Origin: Variovorax sp. E3
GTDB lineage: Bacteria; Pseudomonadota; Gammaproteobacteria; Burkholderiales; Burkholderiaceae_C
Assembly (NCBI RefSeq): GCF_016082275.1
Contig: NZ_MOWM01000008.1
Coordinates: 1 to 64,000 of the forward strand
DNA: 64,000 nucleotides
Direction: 5' to 3'
Below the pieces are notes generated by a model that saw only the letters and a program-made list of their open reading frames with translations, made no database searches and was not told the origin of the DNA. Shown here in pieces: positions 22,379 to 31,685 of this stretch (the first letter of the stretch is position 1; every line of letters begins with the position of its first letter). A program made the position numbers and the translations under genes.

Positions 22379-24970
22379 TCAGGCGACCGTGGTCGAGGCA
22401 AGGAAGTCCTGCGCGAAGCGCTGCAGCACGCCGCCCGCTTCGTAGATCGACACCTCCTCGGCGGTGTCGAGCCTGCAGGTCATGGGCACGTCGAGCCGCT
22501 CGCCGTTGCGCCGGTGAATGACCAGCGTCAGGTCGCGCGCGCGCGCCGCTCGCCGGTCACGTCGTAGGTTTCGGTGCCGTCCAGGCCCAGCGTCAGGCGG
22601 TTGGTGCCGGGCTTGAACTCCAGCGGCAGCACGCCCATGCCGATCAGGTTGGTGCGGTGGATGCGCTCGAAGCCCTCGGCCGCGATGGCCTCCACGCCGG
22701 CCAGCCGCACGCCCTTGGCGGCCCAGTCGCGCGACGAGCCCTGCCCGTAGTCGGCGCCGGCCACGATGATCAGCGGCTGCTTGCGCAGCATGTAGGTCTC
22801 GATGGCCTCCCACATGCGCATGACCCGGCCTTCGGGCTCCACGCGCGCCAGCGAGCCCGCCTTCACGGTGCCGTCTTCCTTGCGCACCATCTCGTTCCTG
22901 AGCGTGGGGTTGGCGAAGGTGGCGCGCTGCGCCGTGAGGTGGTCGCCGCGGTGGGTGGCGTACGAGTTGAAGTCTTCCTCGGGCAGGCCCATCTTGTGGA
23001 GGTACTCGCCGGCCGCGCTGTCCCTCATGATCGCGTTCGACGGCGACAGGTGGTCGGTGGTGATGTTGTCCGGCAGGATCGCCAGCGGGCGCATGCCCCG
23101 CAGCGTGCGTTCGCCGGCCAGCGCGCCTTCCCAGTAGGGCGGGCGGCGGATGTAGGTCGAGGCGGCGCGCCAGTCGTACAGCGGCGTTACCTTCTCGCCC
23201 GTGTCGGGCTGGATCGCGAACATCGGCTCGTACACCTGGCGAAAGTGCGCGGGCTTGACGCTCGACTTCACGATGGCGTCGATCTCCTCGTCGCTCGGCC
23301 AGATGTCCTTCAGGCGGATCTCCTTGCCGTTGACCACCGTGAGCACGTCTTTCTCGATGTCGAAGCGCACCGTGCCCGCGATGGCGTAGGCCACCACCAG
23401 CGGCGGCGAGGCCAGGAAGGCCTGCTTCGCATACGGGTGGATGCGCCCGTCGAAGTTGCGGTTGCCCGAGAGCACGGCGGTGGCGTACAGGTCACGCTCG
23501 ACGATCTCCTGCTGGATCACCGGGTCGAGCGCGCCCGACATGCCGTTGCACGAGGTGCAGGCATAGGCCACCACGCCGAAGCCGAGCTTTTCGAGCTCGC
23601 GCATCAGGCCGGCCTCTTCCAGGTACAGCGTCACGGCCTTCGAGCCCGGCGCGAGCGACGACTTGACCCACGGCTTGCGTGCCAGGCCCACGCGGTTGGC
23701 GTTGCGCGCCAGCAGGCCGGCAGCGATCACGTTGCGCGGGTTGCTGGTGTTGGTGCAGCTGGTGATGGCCGCGATGATGACGGCGCCGTCGGGCATGCGG
23801 CCCGGCTCGTCCTGCCACGGCGCGGCAATGCCGCGCGCCGCGAGGTCGGTGGTGGCCACGCGCGCATGCGGGTTCGACGGGCCGGCCATGTTGCGCACGA
23901 CGCTCGACAGGTCGAACTGCAGCACGCGTTCGTAGCGTGCGTCTTTCAGCGCGTCGGCCCACAGGCCGGTGTGCTTGGCATAGAGCTCGACCAGGCGCAC
24001 CTGTTCGTCGGCGCGGCCGGTCAGGCGCAGGTAGTCGATGGTCTGCGGGTCGATGGCGAACATTGCGGCCGTGGCGCCGTACTCGGGCGCCATGTTCGAG
24101 ATGGTCGCGCGGTCGCCGAGCGTGAGGCTGGCCGCGCCCTCGCCGTGGAACTCCAGGTACGCGCCCACCACCTTCGACTGGCGCAGGAACTCGGTCAGCG
24201 CCAGCACCACGTCGGTGGCGGTAATGCCCGGCTGTGGCCGGCCCGTGAGCGTGACGCCGACGATGACGGGCAGGCGCATCCACGAGGCGCGACCCAGCAT
24301 CACGTTCTCGGCCTCCAGGCCGCCCACGCCGATGGCGATCACGCCCAGCGCATCGACATGCGGCGTGTGGCTGTCGGTGCCCACCAGCGTGTCGGGAAAG
24401 GCCACGCCGTCCTGCGCATGCACCACGGGCGACATCCGCTCCAGGTTGATCTGATGCATGATCCCGTTCCCCGGCGGAATCACTTCCATGTTCTTGAAGG
24501 CCCGCTTCGTCCATTCGATGAAGTGGAAGCGGTCTTCGTTGCGCCGGTCCTCGATGGCGCGGTTCTTGGCGAAGGCTTCGGGGTCGAAGCGCCGCACTCC
24601 ACCGCCAGCGAATGGTCGACGATGAGTTGCACCGGCACCACCGGGTTCACCTGCGCCGGGTCGCCGCCCTGTTCGGCAATGGCGTCGCGCAGGCCGGCCA
24701 GGTCGACCAGCGCGGTCTGGCCCAGGATGTCGTGGCACACCACGCGCGCCGGAAACCACGGAAAGTCATGCTCGCGCCTGCCCTCGACGATCTGCGTCAG
24801 GCTTTGCCGGAGGATGGCCGGGTCGCAGCGGCGCACGAGGTTCTCGGCGTGCACGCGCGAGGTGTAGGGCAGGGTGGCCCAGCGCCCGGGCGGATGGCCT
24901 CGACGGCTTCGCGCGCGTCGAAATAGTCCAGCGTGGTGCCGGGAAGGTTCTTGCGGAATTGGGTGTTCAT
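22379..24970 (-). CDS. acnD: Fe/S-dependent 2-methylisocitrate dehydratase AcnD, frame interrupted at three sites
   Basis: An aconitase-family enzyme that dehydrates 2-methylcitrate in propionate breakdown. It starts MNTQFRKNLPGTTLDYFDAR. DTLVGTDSHTPHVDALGVI and AAITSCTNTSNPRNVI hold cluster- and substrate-binding residues, and the C-terminal swivel domain has YGQGSSRDWAAKGVRL. The sequence needs one added base at each of three places to read through: about 24882 (after EAIRPGA), about 24590 (AVECGGFDPEAF) and 22534-22548 (before RDLTLVIHRR). Three independent breaks in one housekeeping gene point to sequence error. The product would then be about 864 residues, normal for AcnD. Confidence 0.92.
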
Positions 24971-25040
24971 TGATCTTGTCGGCGGCGTGGGAACCGGATG
25001 ACGGGCCACGCCCCCGGCGCCGCCCGTCAAGACTCTCTTT

Positions 25041-26222
25041 TTACTTCCGATCCTGGATCGGCGCGAACTTCAGGTCTTCGGGCCCGGTGTAGTTGGCGCT
25101 GGGGCGGATGATCTTGTTGTCGATGCGCTGCTCGATGATGTGCGCGGCCCAGCCCGAGGTGCGCGCAATGACGAACAGCGGCGTGAACATGGCCGTGGGC
25201 ACGCCCATCATGTGGTAGCTCACGGCGCTGAACCAGTCGAGGTTGGGGAACATCTTCTTGACTTCCCACATCACGCTTTCCAGGCGCTCGGCAATGTCGA
25301 ACATCTTGGTCGCGCCGGCCTCTTCGGAGAGCGACCGCGCCACGCCCTTGATGACCACGTTGCGCGGGTCGCTCACGGTGTAGACCGGGTGGCCGAAGCC
25401 GATGACCACTTCCTTGGCCTCGACGCGGCGGCGGATGTCGGCCTCGGCCTCGTCGGGCGAGTCGTAGCGCTTCTGGATCTCGAAGGCCACTTCGTTCGCG
25501 CCGCCGTGCTTGGGCCCGCGCAGCGCGCCGATGGCGCCGGTGATGGCCGAGTACATGTCGGAGCCGGTGCCGGCCACCACGCGCGCGGTGAAGGTCGAGG
25601 CGTTGAACTCGTGCTCGGCGTAGAGGTTGAGCGAGGTGTGCATGGCGCGTTCCCACGCGGCGCCCGGCTTGCGGCCGTGCAGCAGGTGCAAAAAGTGCGC
25701 GCCGATGGAGTCGTCGTCGGTTTCCACGTCGATGCGCTTACCCTGCGTCGACCAGTGGTACCAGTACAGCAGCATCGAGCCCAGCGAGGCCATCAGGCGG
25801 TCGGCGATGTCGCGCGCGCCCGGCACGTTGTGGTCTTCCTTCTCGGGCAGCATGCAGCCCAGCGACGACACGCCGGTGCGCATCACGTCCATCGGGTGGG
25901 CGCTGGCGGGCAGTTGCTCCAGCGCTTCCTTCAGGCTGGCGGGCAGGCCGCGCATCGACTTGAGCCTGGCCTTGTAGGCGCGCAGTTCGGCGGCCGTGGG
26001 CAGCTTGCCGTGCACCAGCAGGTGGGCGATTTCCTCGAACTCGCAGACCTGCGCGATGTCCAGGATGTCGTAGCCGCGATAGTGCAGGTCGTTGCCGGTG
26101 CGGCCCACCGTGCACAGCGCGGTGTTGCCGGCGGTCACGCCGGACAGGGCCACGGATTTCTTGGGCTTGAAGCCGGGAGCGGCCGCGGTGGTGGTGGGGG
26201 TGGGGGTGGCGATGTCGTTCAT
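25041..26222 (-). CDS. prpC: 2-methylcitrate synthase
   Basis: A 393-residue citrate synthase-family enzyme that condenses propionyl-CoA with oxaloacetate. [15 protein letters not shown] carries the first active-site histidine region. [20 protein letters not shown] and [16 protein letters not shown] are the other catalytic segments, characteristic of PrpC. The start ATG overlaps the stop of the thioesterase gene upstream (ATGA), so the two are coupled. A proline/threonine-rich N-terminal stretch ([11 protein letters not shown]) is a minor peculiarity. Confidence 0.95.
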   Translation of the reverse strand: MNDIATPTPTTTAAAPGFKPKKSVALSGVTAGNTALCTVGRTGNDLHYRGYDILDIAQVCEFEEIAHLLVHGKLPTAAELRAYKARLKSMRGLPASLKEALEQLPASAHPMDVMRTGVSSLGCMLPEKEDHNVPGARDIADRLMASLGSMLLYWYHWSTQGKRIDVETDDDSIGAHFLHLLHGRKPGAAWERAMHTSLNLYAEHEFNASTFTARVVAGTGSDMYSAITGAIGALRGPKHGGANEVAFEIQKRYDSPDEAEADIRRRVEAKEVVIGFGHPVYTVSDPRNVVIKGVARSLSEEAGATKMFDIAERLESVMWEVKKMFPNLDWFSAVSYHMMGVPTAMFTPLFVIARTSGWAAHIIEQRIDNKIIRPSANYTGPEDLKFAPIQDRK

Positions 26223-26620
26223 GCTGCTTCCTTTTCTTTGTGCAGGTAGGCGCCGGGGATGCGCGCGGGCCGTCCGTTCTTGTCGACGGCAACCATCTCG
26301 AACAGCGACTTGAGCGCCGTGCGCGGCGACTGCCCCAGTTGCTCTGCGGTGCCGGTGACGCAGACCGTGAGCGAGGTGCGGCCCACGCGGCTGATCCAGG
26401 CGCGCAACCGCAACACGCTGCCCACCGGCACGGGCGCCAGGAACTGCGCGTCGCTGCAACCGGCCATCACCACGTCGCACGCCGCGAACGCCCGCGCGGC
26501 CAGGAAGGCCGCCTTGGACATCAGCATCAGTGCGTTGCCGCCGAACAGCGTGCCGTAGTGGTTGGCATGCTCGGGGAACACGATTTCCGTGAGTTCGAGC
26601 GCCGTGTTCTGGTTTGTCAT
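26219..26620 (-). CDS. Acyl-CoA thioesterase (hotdog fold) leading the prp operon
   Basis: A 133-residue YciA/cytosolic acyl-CoA hydrolase. [23 protein letters not shown] is the hotdog helix with the conserved asparagine and glycines. [21 protein letters not shown] forms the following sheet. It is the promoter-proximal gene of the propionate operon and overlaps prpC by four bases. It may release CoA from propionyl-CoA or methylcitrate-cycle intermediates when they accumulate; this is inference from position. Confidence 0.9.
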   Translation of the reverse strand: MTNQNTALELTEIVFPEHANHYGTLFGGNALMLMSKAAFLAARAFAACDVVMAGCSDAQFLAPVPVGSVLRLRAWISRVGRTSLTVCVTGTAEQLGQSPRTALKSLFEMVAVDKNGRPARIPGAYLHKEKEAA

Positions 26621-26622
26621 GC

Positions 26623-26731
26623 TTCGCAATTTACGCAAATGCGTGCCCATAATGAAGGACTGAATTAGCCAATCATTGCGAATGAGAAACACGGGTTTTG
26701 CAAATATTGCGAATACGCTTGCCTCGCAAAG
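26623..26731. promoter_or_regulatory. Operator cluster between the prp operon and its ScfR-type regulator
   Basis: The divergent intergenic region holds repeated TTGCGAA/TTTGCAAA words. TTCGCAAT at 26623-26630 is the complement of ATTGCGAA, which recurs at 26675-26682 and 26706-26713. The palindrome TTTGCAAA is at 26697-26704, and related cgcaaat and ctcgcaaag lie at 26635-26640 and 26723-26731. RamB, a family relative in actinobacteria, binds a similar TTTGCAAA core. These are likely the sites through which the adjacent regulator controls both itself and the prp genes. Confidence 0.7.
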
Positions 26732-26758
26732 GCCGCGTGTTTTTCGAGGAGCCACACG

Positions 26759-28183
26759 ATGAGCAAGACTTTCATGGGCGTACGCCTGCGCAAGCTGCGC
26801 GCCGAGCGCGGCATGACGCAGGTGGCGCTGGCCCACGCGCTGGGCCTGTCGCCCAGCTACCTCAACCAGCTGGAGCAGAACCAGCGGCCGCTGACCGTGG
26901 CCGTGCTGCTCAAGATCAGCCGCACGCTCGGTGTCGACGTGCAGCAGTTCTCGGAGGACGAAGAGGCTCGCCTGGTATCGAGCATGCGCGACGCGCTGGC
27001 CGACAACCCCGGCGGGGAAACGGTAGCCCTGCCCGAGCTGCGCGAGGTGGCTTCGCAGATGCCCGCCGTGGCGCGGGCCTTGCTCGCGCTGCACCGCCGC
27101 CACCAGGAGGCCATGGAGCGGCTGGAGATCATGGCCGCCGAGCTGGGTGACGGGCGCGGCGGCGAGCTCACGCACACACGCCCCATGCCCTTCGAGGCCG
27201 TGCGCGACTTCTTCTTCGCCAACAAGAACCACTTCGAGCAATTGGACCTGGCCGCCGAGAAGCTGGCGGGCGAGGCGCGCGGCCACGGCGGGCCGCTGTC
27301 CGAATGGCTGCTGCTGCGGCTCATGAAGCAGCACGGCGTGCGCGTGGTGCCCACCGAGGACGACGCGGTCGACAGCCAGCGCCGCTACGACCCCACGAGC
27401 CGCGTGCTGCACCTATCGGGCAGCCTGGAGCCGGGGCAGCAGGCGTTCCAGCTGGCGACGCAACTGGCGCTGCTGGAGCAGACGCAGGCCATCGAGTCGC
27501 TGGTGGAGAGCGCCAACTTCGGCGACGGGCCAACGCACGCACTGGCCCGCATCGGCCTGGCCAACTACTTTGCCAGCGCCATGCTGCTGCCCTACGGCAT
27601 CTTCCTGAAGGCCGCGGAAACGCTGCGCTACGACATCGACCTGCTGGCGCGCCGCTTCGGCGTGGGCTTCGAGACCGTGTGCCACCGCCTGAGCTCCATG
27701 CAGCGGCCCGGCGCGCCGGGCGTGCCTTTCTTCTTCATCCGGGTGGACCGCGCGGGCAATATCTCCAAGCGGCAGTCGGCCACGCACTTTCACTTTTCCA
27801 AGACCGGCGGCACCTGCCCGCTGTGGAACGTGTACGAGGCGTTCGCGCAGCCCGGGCGCGTCTTGCGGCAGCTGGCGCGCATGCCCGACGGGCGCACCTA
27901 CCTGTGGGTGGCGCGCACCGTGTCGCACGGGCAGCGCGGCTTTGCTTCAGCGAGCAAGACCTTCTCGATCGGCCTGGGCTGCGACATCCGCCATGCCTCG
28001 CGGCTGATCTATGCCAAAGGCCTGGACCTGACCGACCAGGAGGTGCCCACGCCCATCGGCATGGGATGCAAGGTGTGCGAGCGCGTGGCCTGCCCGCAGC
28101 GGGCGTTTCCGTTCATCGGGCGGGCGCTGGACGTGAACGAGAACGAAAGCCGGTTCACGCCGTATGCGGTGGCGGATGCCTGA
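26759..28183 (+). CDS. Short-chain fatty acyl regulator (ScfR/RamB family), probable prp regulator
   Basis: A 474-residue XRE-type regulator. The N-terminal helix-turn-helix is MTQVALAHALGLSPSYLNQLEQNQRPL. An IrrE-like central domain follows, lacking a metal-binding HExxH motif. The C-terminal ScfR domain contains CPLWNVYEAF and FSIGLGCDIRHASRLIYAKGLDL, plus cysteines in GMGCKVCERVACPQR. It is divergent from the propionate operon and separated only by the operator cluster. It therefore likely senses a propionyl-CoA-related metabolite and controls that operon. A gagga ribosome site precedes the ATG. Confidence 0.9.
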   Translation: MSKTFMGVRLRKLRAERGMTQVALAHALGLSPSYLNQLEQNQRPLTVAVLLKISRTLGVDVQQFSEDEEARLVSSMRDALADNPGGETVALPELREVASQMPAVARALLALHRRHQEAMERLEIMAAELGDGRGGELTHTRPMPFEAVRDFFFANKNHFEQLDLAAEKLAGEARGHGGPLSEWLLLRLMKQHGVRVVPTEDDAVDSQRRYDPTSRVLHLSGSLEPGQQAFQLATQLALLEQTQAIESLVESANFGDGPTHALARIGLANYFASAMLLPYGIFLKAAETLRYDIDLLARRFGVGFETVCHRLSSMQRPGAPGVPFFFIRVDRAGNISKRQSATHFHFSKTGGTCPLWNVYEAFAQPGRVLRQLARMPDGRTYLWVARTVSHGQRGFASASKTFSIGLGCDIRHASRLIYAKGLDLTDQEVPTPIGMGCKVCERVACPQRAFPFIGRALDVNENESRFTPYAVADA

Positions 28184-28210
28184 TGCGTGCGGGCATGCCG
28201 CGAAGCACAG

Positions 28211-28768
28211 TCAACTTTCATCCGCTTCGTACTCGCCGAAATCCGGGACGGCCGAGCGCCACACACCCCAGGCTTTGTCGAGTTTCCTGAAGATGGGTTC
28301 AAAGGCGAACTGTCCACGGTATGCCCTGCCATGCGCAATCTTGTTCCGATCAGAGAAAAGGCTGCGCAGAACGCTCAATTCCCTTTTCAGTGGTTGCCCC
28401 TGGAATTCCTTTTCCCAAAGGGCAATGATTTCGACGATCTTGGGATGCTTTTCTCCGGTGATCGCGCTGAAGGTATTGAAGTATTTTGCTGCGTGTTGCC
28501 TCTTGGCTCCGCGCCACGCTGCGTCGCGCCGGATCGTGCCTTCGAAGGCTGCCAGCGCTGCCAGCGAGCCGAACATCTCGTGCTCCGACTCACGTCCCTC
28601 GAGGAATTTTTTCCATACCGCTTCAGGCATTCCCCGGATCTGCTCGATGGTCGCGTCGCTCAGTTTTACGAGCTTCTTCACATCGCTGTGAAGCGCCTTT
28701 TCCAGGTAGTACAAGCCATCCAGAGTGGTGACATACCAAGTTTCAACCTCAGCCAGCGAGATGTACAT
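28211..28768 (-). CDS. HEPN-like protein, candidate RNase toxin or defence effector
   Basis: A 185-residue, largely helical, charged protein with no signal peptide or membrane segment. Near the C-terminus, LFSDRNKIAHGR contains R-N-x3-H, the RX4-6H catalytic signature of HEPN ribonucleases, in the RN.IAHG form typical of RiboL-PSP/MAE_28990-like HEPN families. The gene is the second of a minus-strand pair, 15 bases after its partner, in DNA visibly less GC-rich than the surroundings. A role in toxin-antitoxin or anti-phage response is inference. A non-catalytic HEPN scaffold is possible. No good ribosome site is seen, which suggests coupling to the partner gene. Confidence 0.65.
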   Translation of the reverse strand: MYISLAEVETWYVTTLDGLYYLEKALHSDVKKLVKLSDATIEQIRGMPEAVWKKFLEGRESEHEMFGSLAALAAFEGTIRRDAAWRGAKRQHAAKYFNTFSAITGEKHPKIVEIIALWEKEFQGQPLKRELSVLRSLFSDRNKIAHGRAYRGQFAFEPIFRKLDKAWGVWRSAVPDFGEYEADES

Positions 28769-28783
28769 GGCAACCGAGTTTTC

Positions 28784-29287
28784 TTATGAACGCGCGGAGA
28801 CGAGCAACAGCAGGGCCGCCAACCCCTGCTCATCGAACTTGTAGGTGTCCCTGATCCCCGTGCCCGGATAGACATTCCATATCCAGTCGCGCTCGTACGA
28901 AGGCAATTGATCGTCCGCATCCCGATCTTCGACTGCGTCTTCTGCGATGAGCTTCACTCTTCGTCCCGTGGGTCCCGTGACATCGATGCGCCCGAACCCG
29001 CCAACAATTACGGATGCAACGGGTTTGAAATCAACCTGACCTCCCGCGGGAAGTCGCAACCTGAGCGCCGGAGCGGAATAGGTGCCGAGCGTGTCTTCCG
29101 TAATGGACGCCGTCGTTTGCTCGATCTGCTCCCGGGGCAGCCCAGCCGCGACGAGGAACTCACGGATCGATCCGAAAATCTTCTCCAATTCTTCCAGCCA
29201 TCGCGCCTTTCGCTTGCTCCAATCGACTGTTTGAGCGCGCTGCTGTCTTTTCATTTCCTGCTGCACGAAATCTTTGAGATCTGCCAT
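28784..29287 (-). CDS. Hypothetical protein, partner of the HEPN-like gene
   Basis: A 167-residue protein, not recognised. The N-terminus is basic and probably helical (LKDFVQQEMKRQQRAQ, then WLEELEKIFGSIREFLVAAG). The middle has strand-like segments ending GGFGRIDVTGPTGRR. The C-terminal part DWIWNVYPGTGIRDTYKFDEQGLAALLLLV resembles a small alpha/beta module. Start at 29287 is chosen because aggag lies 7 bases upstream. It precedes the HEPN gene in an apparent two-gene operon and could be its antitoxin, inhibitor or target-recognition subunit. Its composition is less GC-rich than the neighbours, hinting at transfer. Confidence 0.6.
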   Translation of the reverse strand: MADLKDFVQQEMKRQQRAQTVDWSKRKARWLEELEKIFGSIREFLVAAGLPREQIEQTTASITEDTLGTYSAPALRLRLPAGGQVDFKPVASVIVGGFGRIDVTGPTGRRVKLIAEDAVEDRDADDQLPSYERDWIWNVYPGTGIRDTYKFDEQGLAALLLLVSARS

Positions 29288-29308
29288 CGGGCACTCCTGG
29301 ATATTTGG

Positions 29309-29321
29309 ATTCATTATGAAT
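29309..29321. promoter_or_regulatory. Palindrome upstream of the HEPN cassette, candidate operator
   Basis: ATTCAT-T-ATGAAT is a perfect 13-base inverted repeat, centred 28 bases before the start codon of the first cassette gene. Short palindromes in this position often serve as autoregulatory operators in toxin-antitoxin operons. No protein-binding evidence is available. Confidence 0.4.
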
Positions 29322-29496
29322 GGGCATGCGGACGGCTTCTCTTCGATAGCCGGCCGTCATTCACGATTCGGCGCCCGGTGATACCGCGCTCACGTTCACG
29401 CGGATCAACGGGCCGGCAGCCGTTGCACGGATCAGTCGCCGGACACGCCAAGGGTATTCTTGCCCCCTTCAAGAACCGCGATTGGAGACACCGGAC

Positions 29497-30267
29497 ATGT
29501 ACACGGAACACGGCGGCGAAGGCCCTGACCTGCTCCTGATGCTGCACGGCATGGGCGCGACGGGCGCGGTGTGGTCGCCTTTGCGCGACGAGGCACCCGC
29601 GCGGTGGCGCGGCCGCTGGCTCGCGCTCGACCTGCCCGGCCACGGGCAATCCGCCCGGCAAGCCTCGTATGCCATCGGCCAGCACGCGGCGAGCGTCGCG
29701 CGCGCGGTGCTGCCGCACCTGGAGGCCGGAGGTCGGTTCGTGGTGCTCGGCCATTCGCTGGGCGGCGTGGTGGGGCTTGCGCTGGCCACGGGGTGGTTCG
29801 GCGTCGTGCCGCACCGGGTCTTCGCGGCCGGCATCAAGATCGCGTGGACGGACGAAGAACTGCAGCGCATGGAAACGCTCGCCGCGCAGCCCGCCAGAAA
29901 ATTCGCGACGCCGGAAGAAGCATGGGACCGCTACGTGAAGGTCGCCGGCCTGGCCGGCATTGCCAGTGCCGAGTCCGGCGTCGTCGCACGCGGCATCGCG
30001 CGGGAGGACGGCGATGGCGATGGCGACGGCGGCTGGCGCCTCGCCATGGACCCGCGCGCCAACGCCGTGGGCAAGCCGCCGCTGAGCGAGCTGATGGCCC
30101 TGGCGCGTTGCCCCGTCCACCTCGGACGCGGACGCGACGACGCGCTGGTGACGATGGCGCAGACCCGCGCCCTCGACCCCGACGCCCGCGAACTCGGCCC
30201 GCACGGCCACAACGTGATGGTCGAGGCGCCGGGACAGGTGTGGGACTGGATCGCCGCGTTCGCCTGA
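29497..30267 (+). CDS. Alpha/beta hydrolase
   Basis: A 256-residue alpha/beta-hydrolase-fold enzyme. The oxyanion region is LHGMGATGAVW, the nucleophile serine is in VLGHSLGGVVG, the acid lies probably in GRGRDDALV, and the histidine in GPHGHNVMVE. No signal peptide is seen. A run of alternating Asp-Gly (REDGDGDGDGGW) sits in the cap-to-core linker, a low-complexity stretch of unusual composition. Substrate cannot be told. The start ATG 29497 follows a ggaga ribosome site; a TTG at 29482 is an alternative. Confidence 0.85.
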   Translation: MYTEHGGEGPDLLLMLHGMGATGAVWSPLRDEAPARWRGRWLALDLPGHGQSARQASYAIGQHAASVARAVLPHLEAGGRFVVLGHSLGGVVGLALATGWFGVVPHRVFAAGIKIAWTDEELQRMETLAAQPARKFATPEEAWDRYVKVAGLAGIASAESGVVARGIAREDGDGDGDGGWRLAMDPRANAVGKPPLSELMALARCPVHLGRGRDDALVTMAQTRALDPDARELGPHGHNVMVEAPGQVWDWIAAFA

Positions 30268-30309
30268 AGAAGAAGCCACGCAGGCGGGGATGCGGCCGGG
30301 CGGCCGGCT

Positions 30310-31331
30310 TCAGTCCCTGTGAAGCGTGATCCGCACTTGCGCCGCACGCGCGCGCAGTTGGCCGCAGCCGCCGTCGATGTCCTGCCCCGCCGAGTTGCGC
30401 AACTTGGTCAGGATGCCGCGCTCGTGCAGCGCGCGGGCCATCTGCTCGCACCGCTCCCACGACGGCCGGCTGAACGCCACGCCGTCGACCGCGTTGAACG
30501 GGATCATGTTCAGCACGCCGTACTTGCCCGAGAGCAACCGGACGATGCCCTCGATGTCCGCCGGCCCGTCGTTCACGCCTTCGAGCAGCGTCCACTGGTA
30601 CTGGATCGGGTAGCCGGTGGCACGCGCATAGCGCTCGCCTTGGGCCACCACCTCCTCGGGCGTCATGTCCGGCGCGCGCGGCAGCAGCTTCCTGCGCAGC
30701 GCGGCGTCGGTTGTGTGCAGCGACAGCGCCAGCGCGGGCTTCACGCGCTCCTGCAGCAGCCGCTCGAACACGCGCGCGTCGCCCACCGTGGAGAACACCA
30801 GGTTCTTGTGGCCGACGTTGCCGATGGTGCCGAGCAGTTCGATCGCCTCCAGCACGTTGTCCAGGTTGTGCGCGGGCTCGCCCATGCCCATGAACACCAC
30901 CTTGCGCACCGGCCGCGCGTGCGCGCCAGCGCGACCTGGGCAATGATCTCGGCGCTCCCCACCTGGCGCAGCAGGCCGTCGCGCCCGGTCATGCAGAACT
31001 GGCACCCGACGGCGCACCCGACTTGCGACGACACGCACAGGCCGTCACGGGGCAGCAGCACGCTTTCGACGGTCTGGCCGTCCGCCAGGGCGACCAGCAG
31101 CCGCTCGGACCCGTCGGCGCCCGGATGGACCGAGTGGATGCGCGCCAGCCCCGCGAGCTCGGCCTCGATGGCCGGCAGGGCCTCCATCAGCGACGACGGA
31201 AAGAAGCTCGCGGGCAGGCGCCGGCCGCTGTCGCGCGGCAGGGCGTGCGACCACAGCCGCAAGATCCGTTGCTCGTGGCTCGGGCCTGCGCCGGCGTCTC
31301 GCAGTCGTCGTTTCAGTTCGTGGATTCGCAT
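30310..31331 (-). CDS. RlmN-like radical SAM RNA methyltransferase, frame interrupted
   Basis: A protein of about 340 residues of the RlmN/Cfr family, which methylates C2 of an adenine in 23S rRNA or tRNA. The 4Fe-4S motif is CAVGCQFC, next to the family motif SQVGC. VVFMGMGEPAHNLDNV binds SAM, and the methyl-carrying cysteine near the C-terminus is in DGGCGQLRA. The first 137 residues read in one frame and the remainder in another. One base inserted within 30915-30926 (ahead of HARPVRKVVFMG) restores it. It is shorter than typical housekeeping RlmN (about 370-390 residues), so it may be a paralogue. Confidence 0.88.
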
Positions 31332-31405
31332 GCAATGAGGGGCTCTGGGCCCCAGATTGTGCCCGGCGGCCGCCGCGCGCCGGTCCGCTGGCAGACAATG
31401 CCGGC

Positions 31406-31666
31406 ATGGCGCAAGGCAAACGAATTTCTGTGGATATCGGGGACGACGCCCTCCAGTCGATCAAGGCGCTGGGCGCCGCGGCCAAGCTAGCGCGCACAAG
31501 CGCCGGCGAAGGCCAGGCCGCCGCCGCGGCCCGCTTGGGCGTTCATGTGCAGACCATTGCGCGCATCGAATCGGGCGAGCCGGGCGTTTCGGTCGGGCAC
31601 ATGGTGGGGCTGCTGGCGCTGTACGGGATCTCGGTGCAGCTGCAAAAGCCCGGGGCGGGCGAGTAA
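31406..31666 (+). CDS. Small XRE-family helix-turn-helix protein
   Basis: An 86-residue protein. The C-terminal two thirds is a helix-turn-helix (EGQAAAAARLGVHVQTIARIESGEPGVSVGHMVGLLALYG). The first 35 residues are short and acidic/neutral. Such proteins are often antitoxins or the DNA-binding half of HipB-like modules, but no toxin gene is adjacent: an RlmN-like gene lies divergent upstream and an MFS gene convergent downstream. It is therefore called only an orphan DNA-binding protein. Confidence 0.7.
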   Translation: MAQGKRISVDIGDDALQSIKALGAAAKLARTSAGEGQAAAAARLGVHVQTIARIESGEPGVSVGHMVGLLALYGISVQLQKPGAGE

Positions 31667-31685
31667 GACGCAGCGCGAGGCTGCA

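Noticed and set aside
28907-29539. A 210-codon plus-strand open frame across the HEPN-partner gene
   Set aside because: It is antisense to the partner gene, lacks a ribosome site and runs into the hydrolase start; the minus-strand pair has a good ribosome site and coherent proteins.
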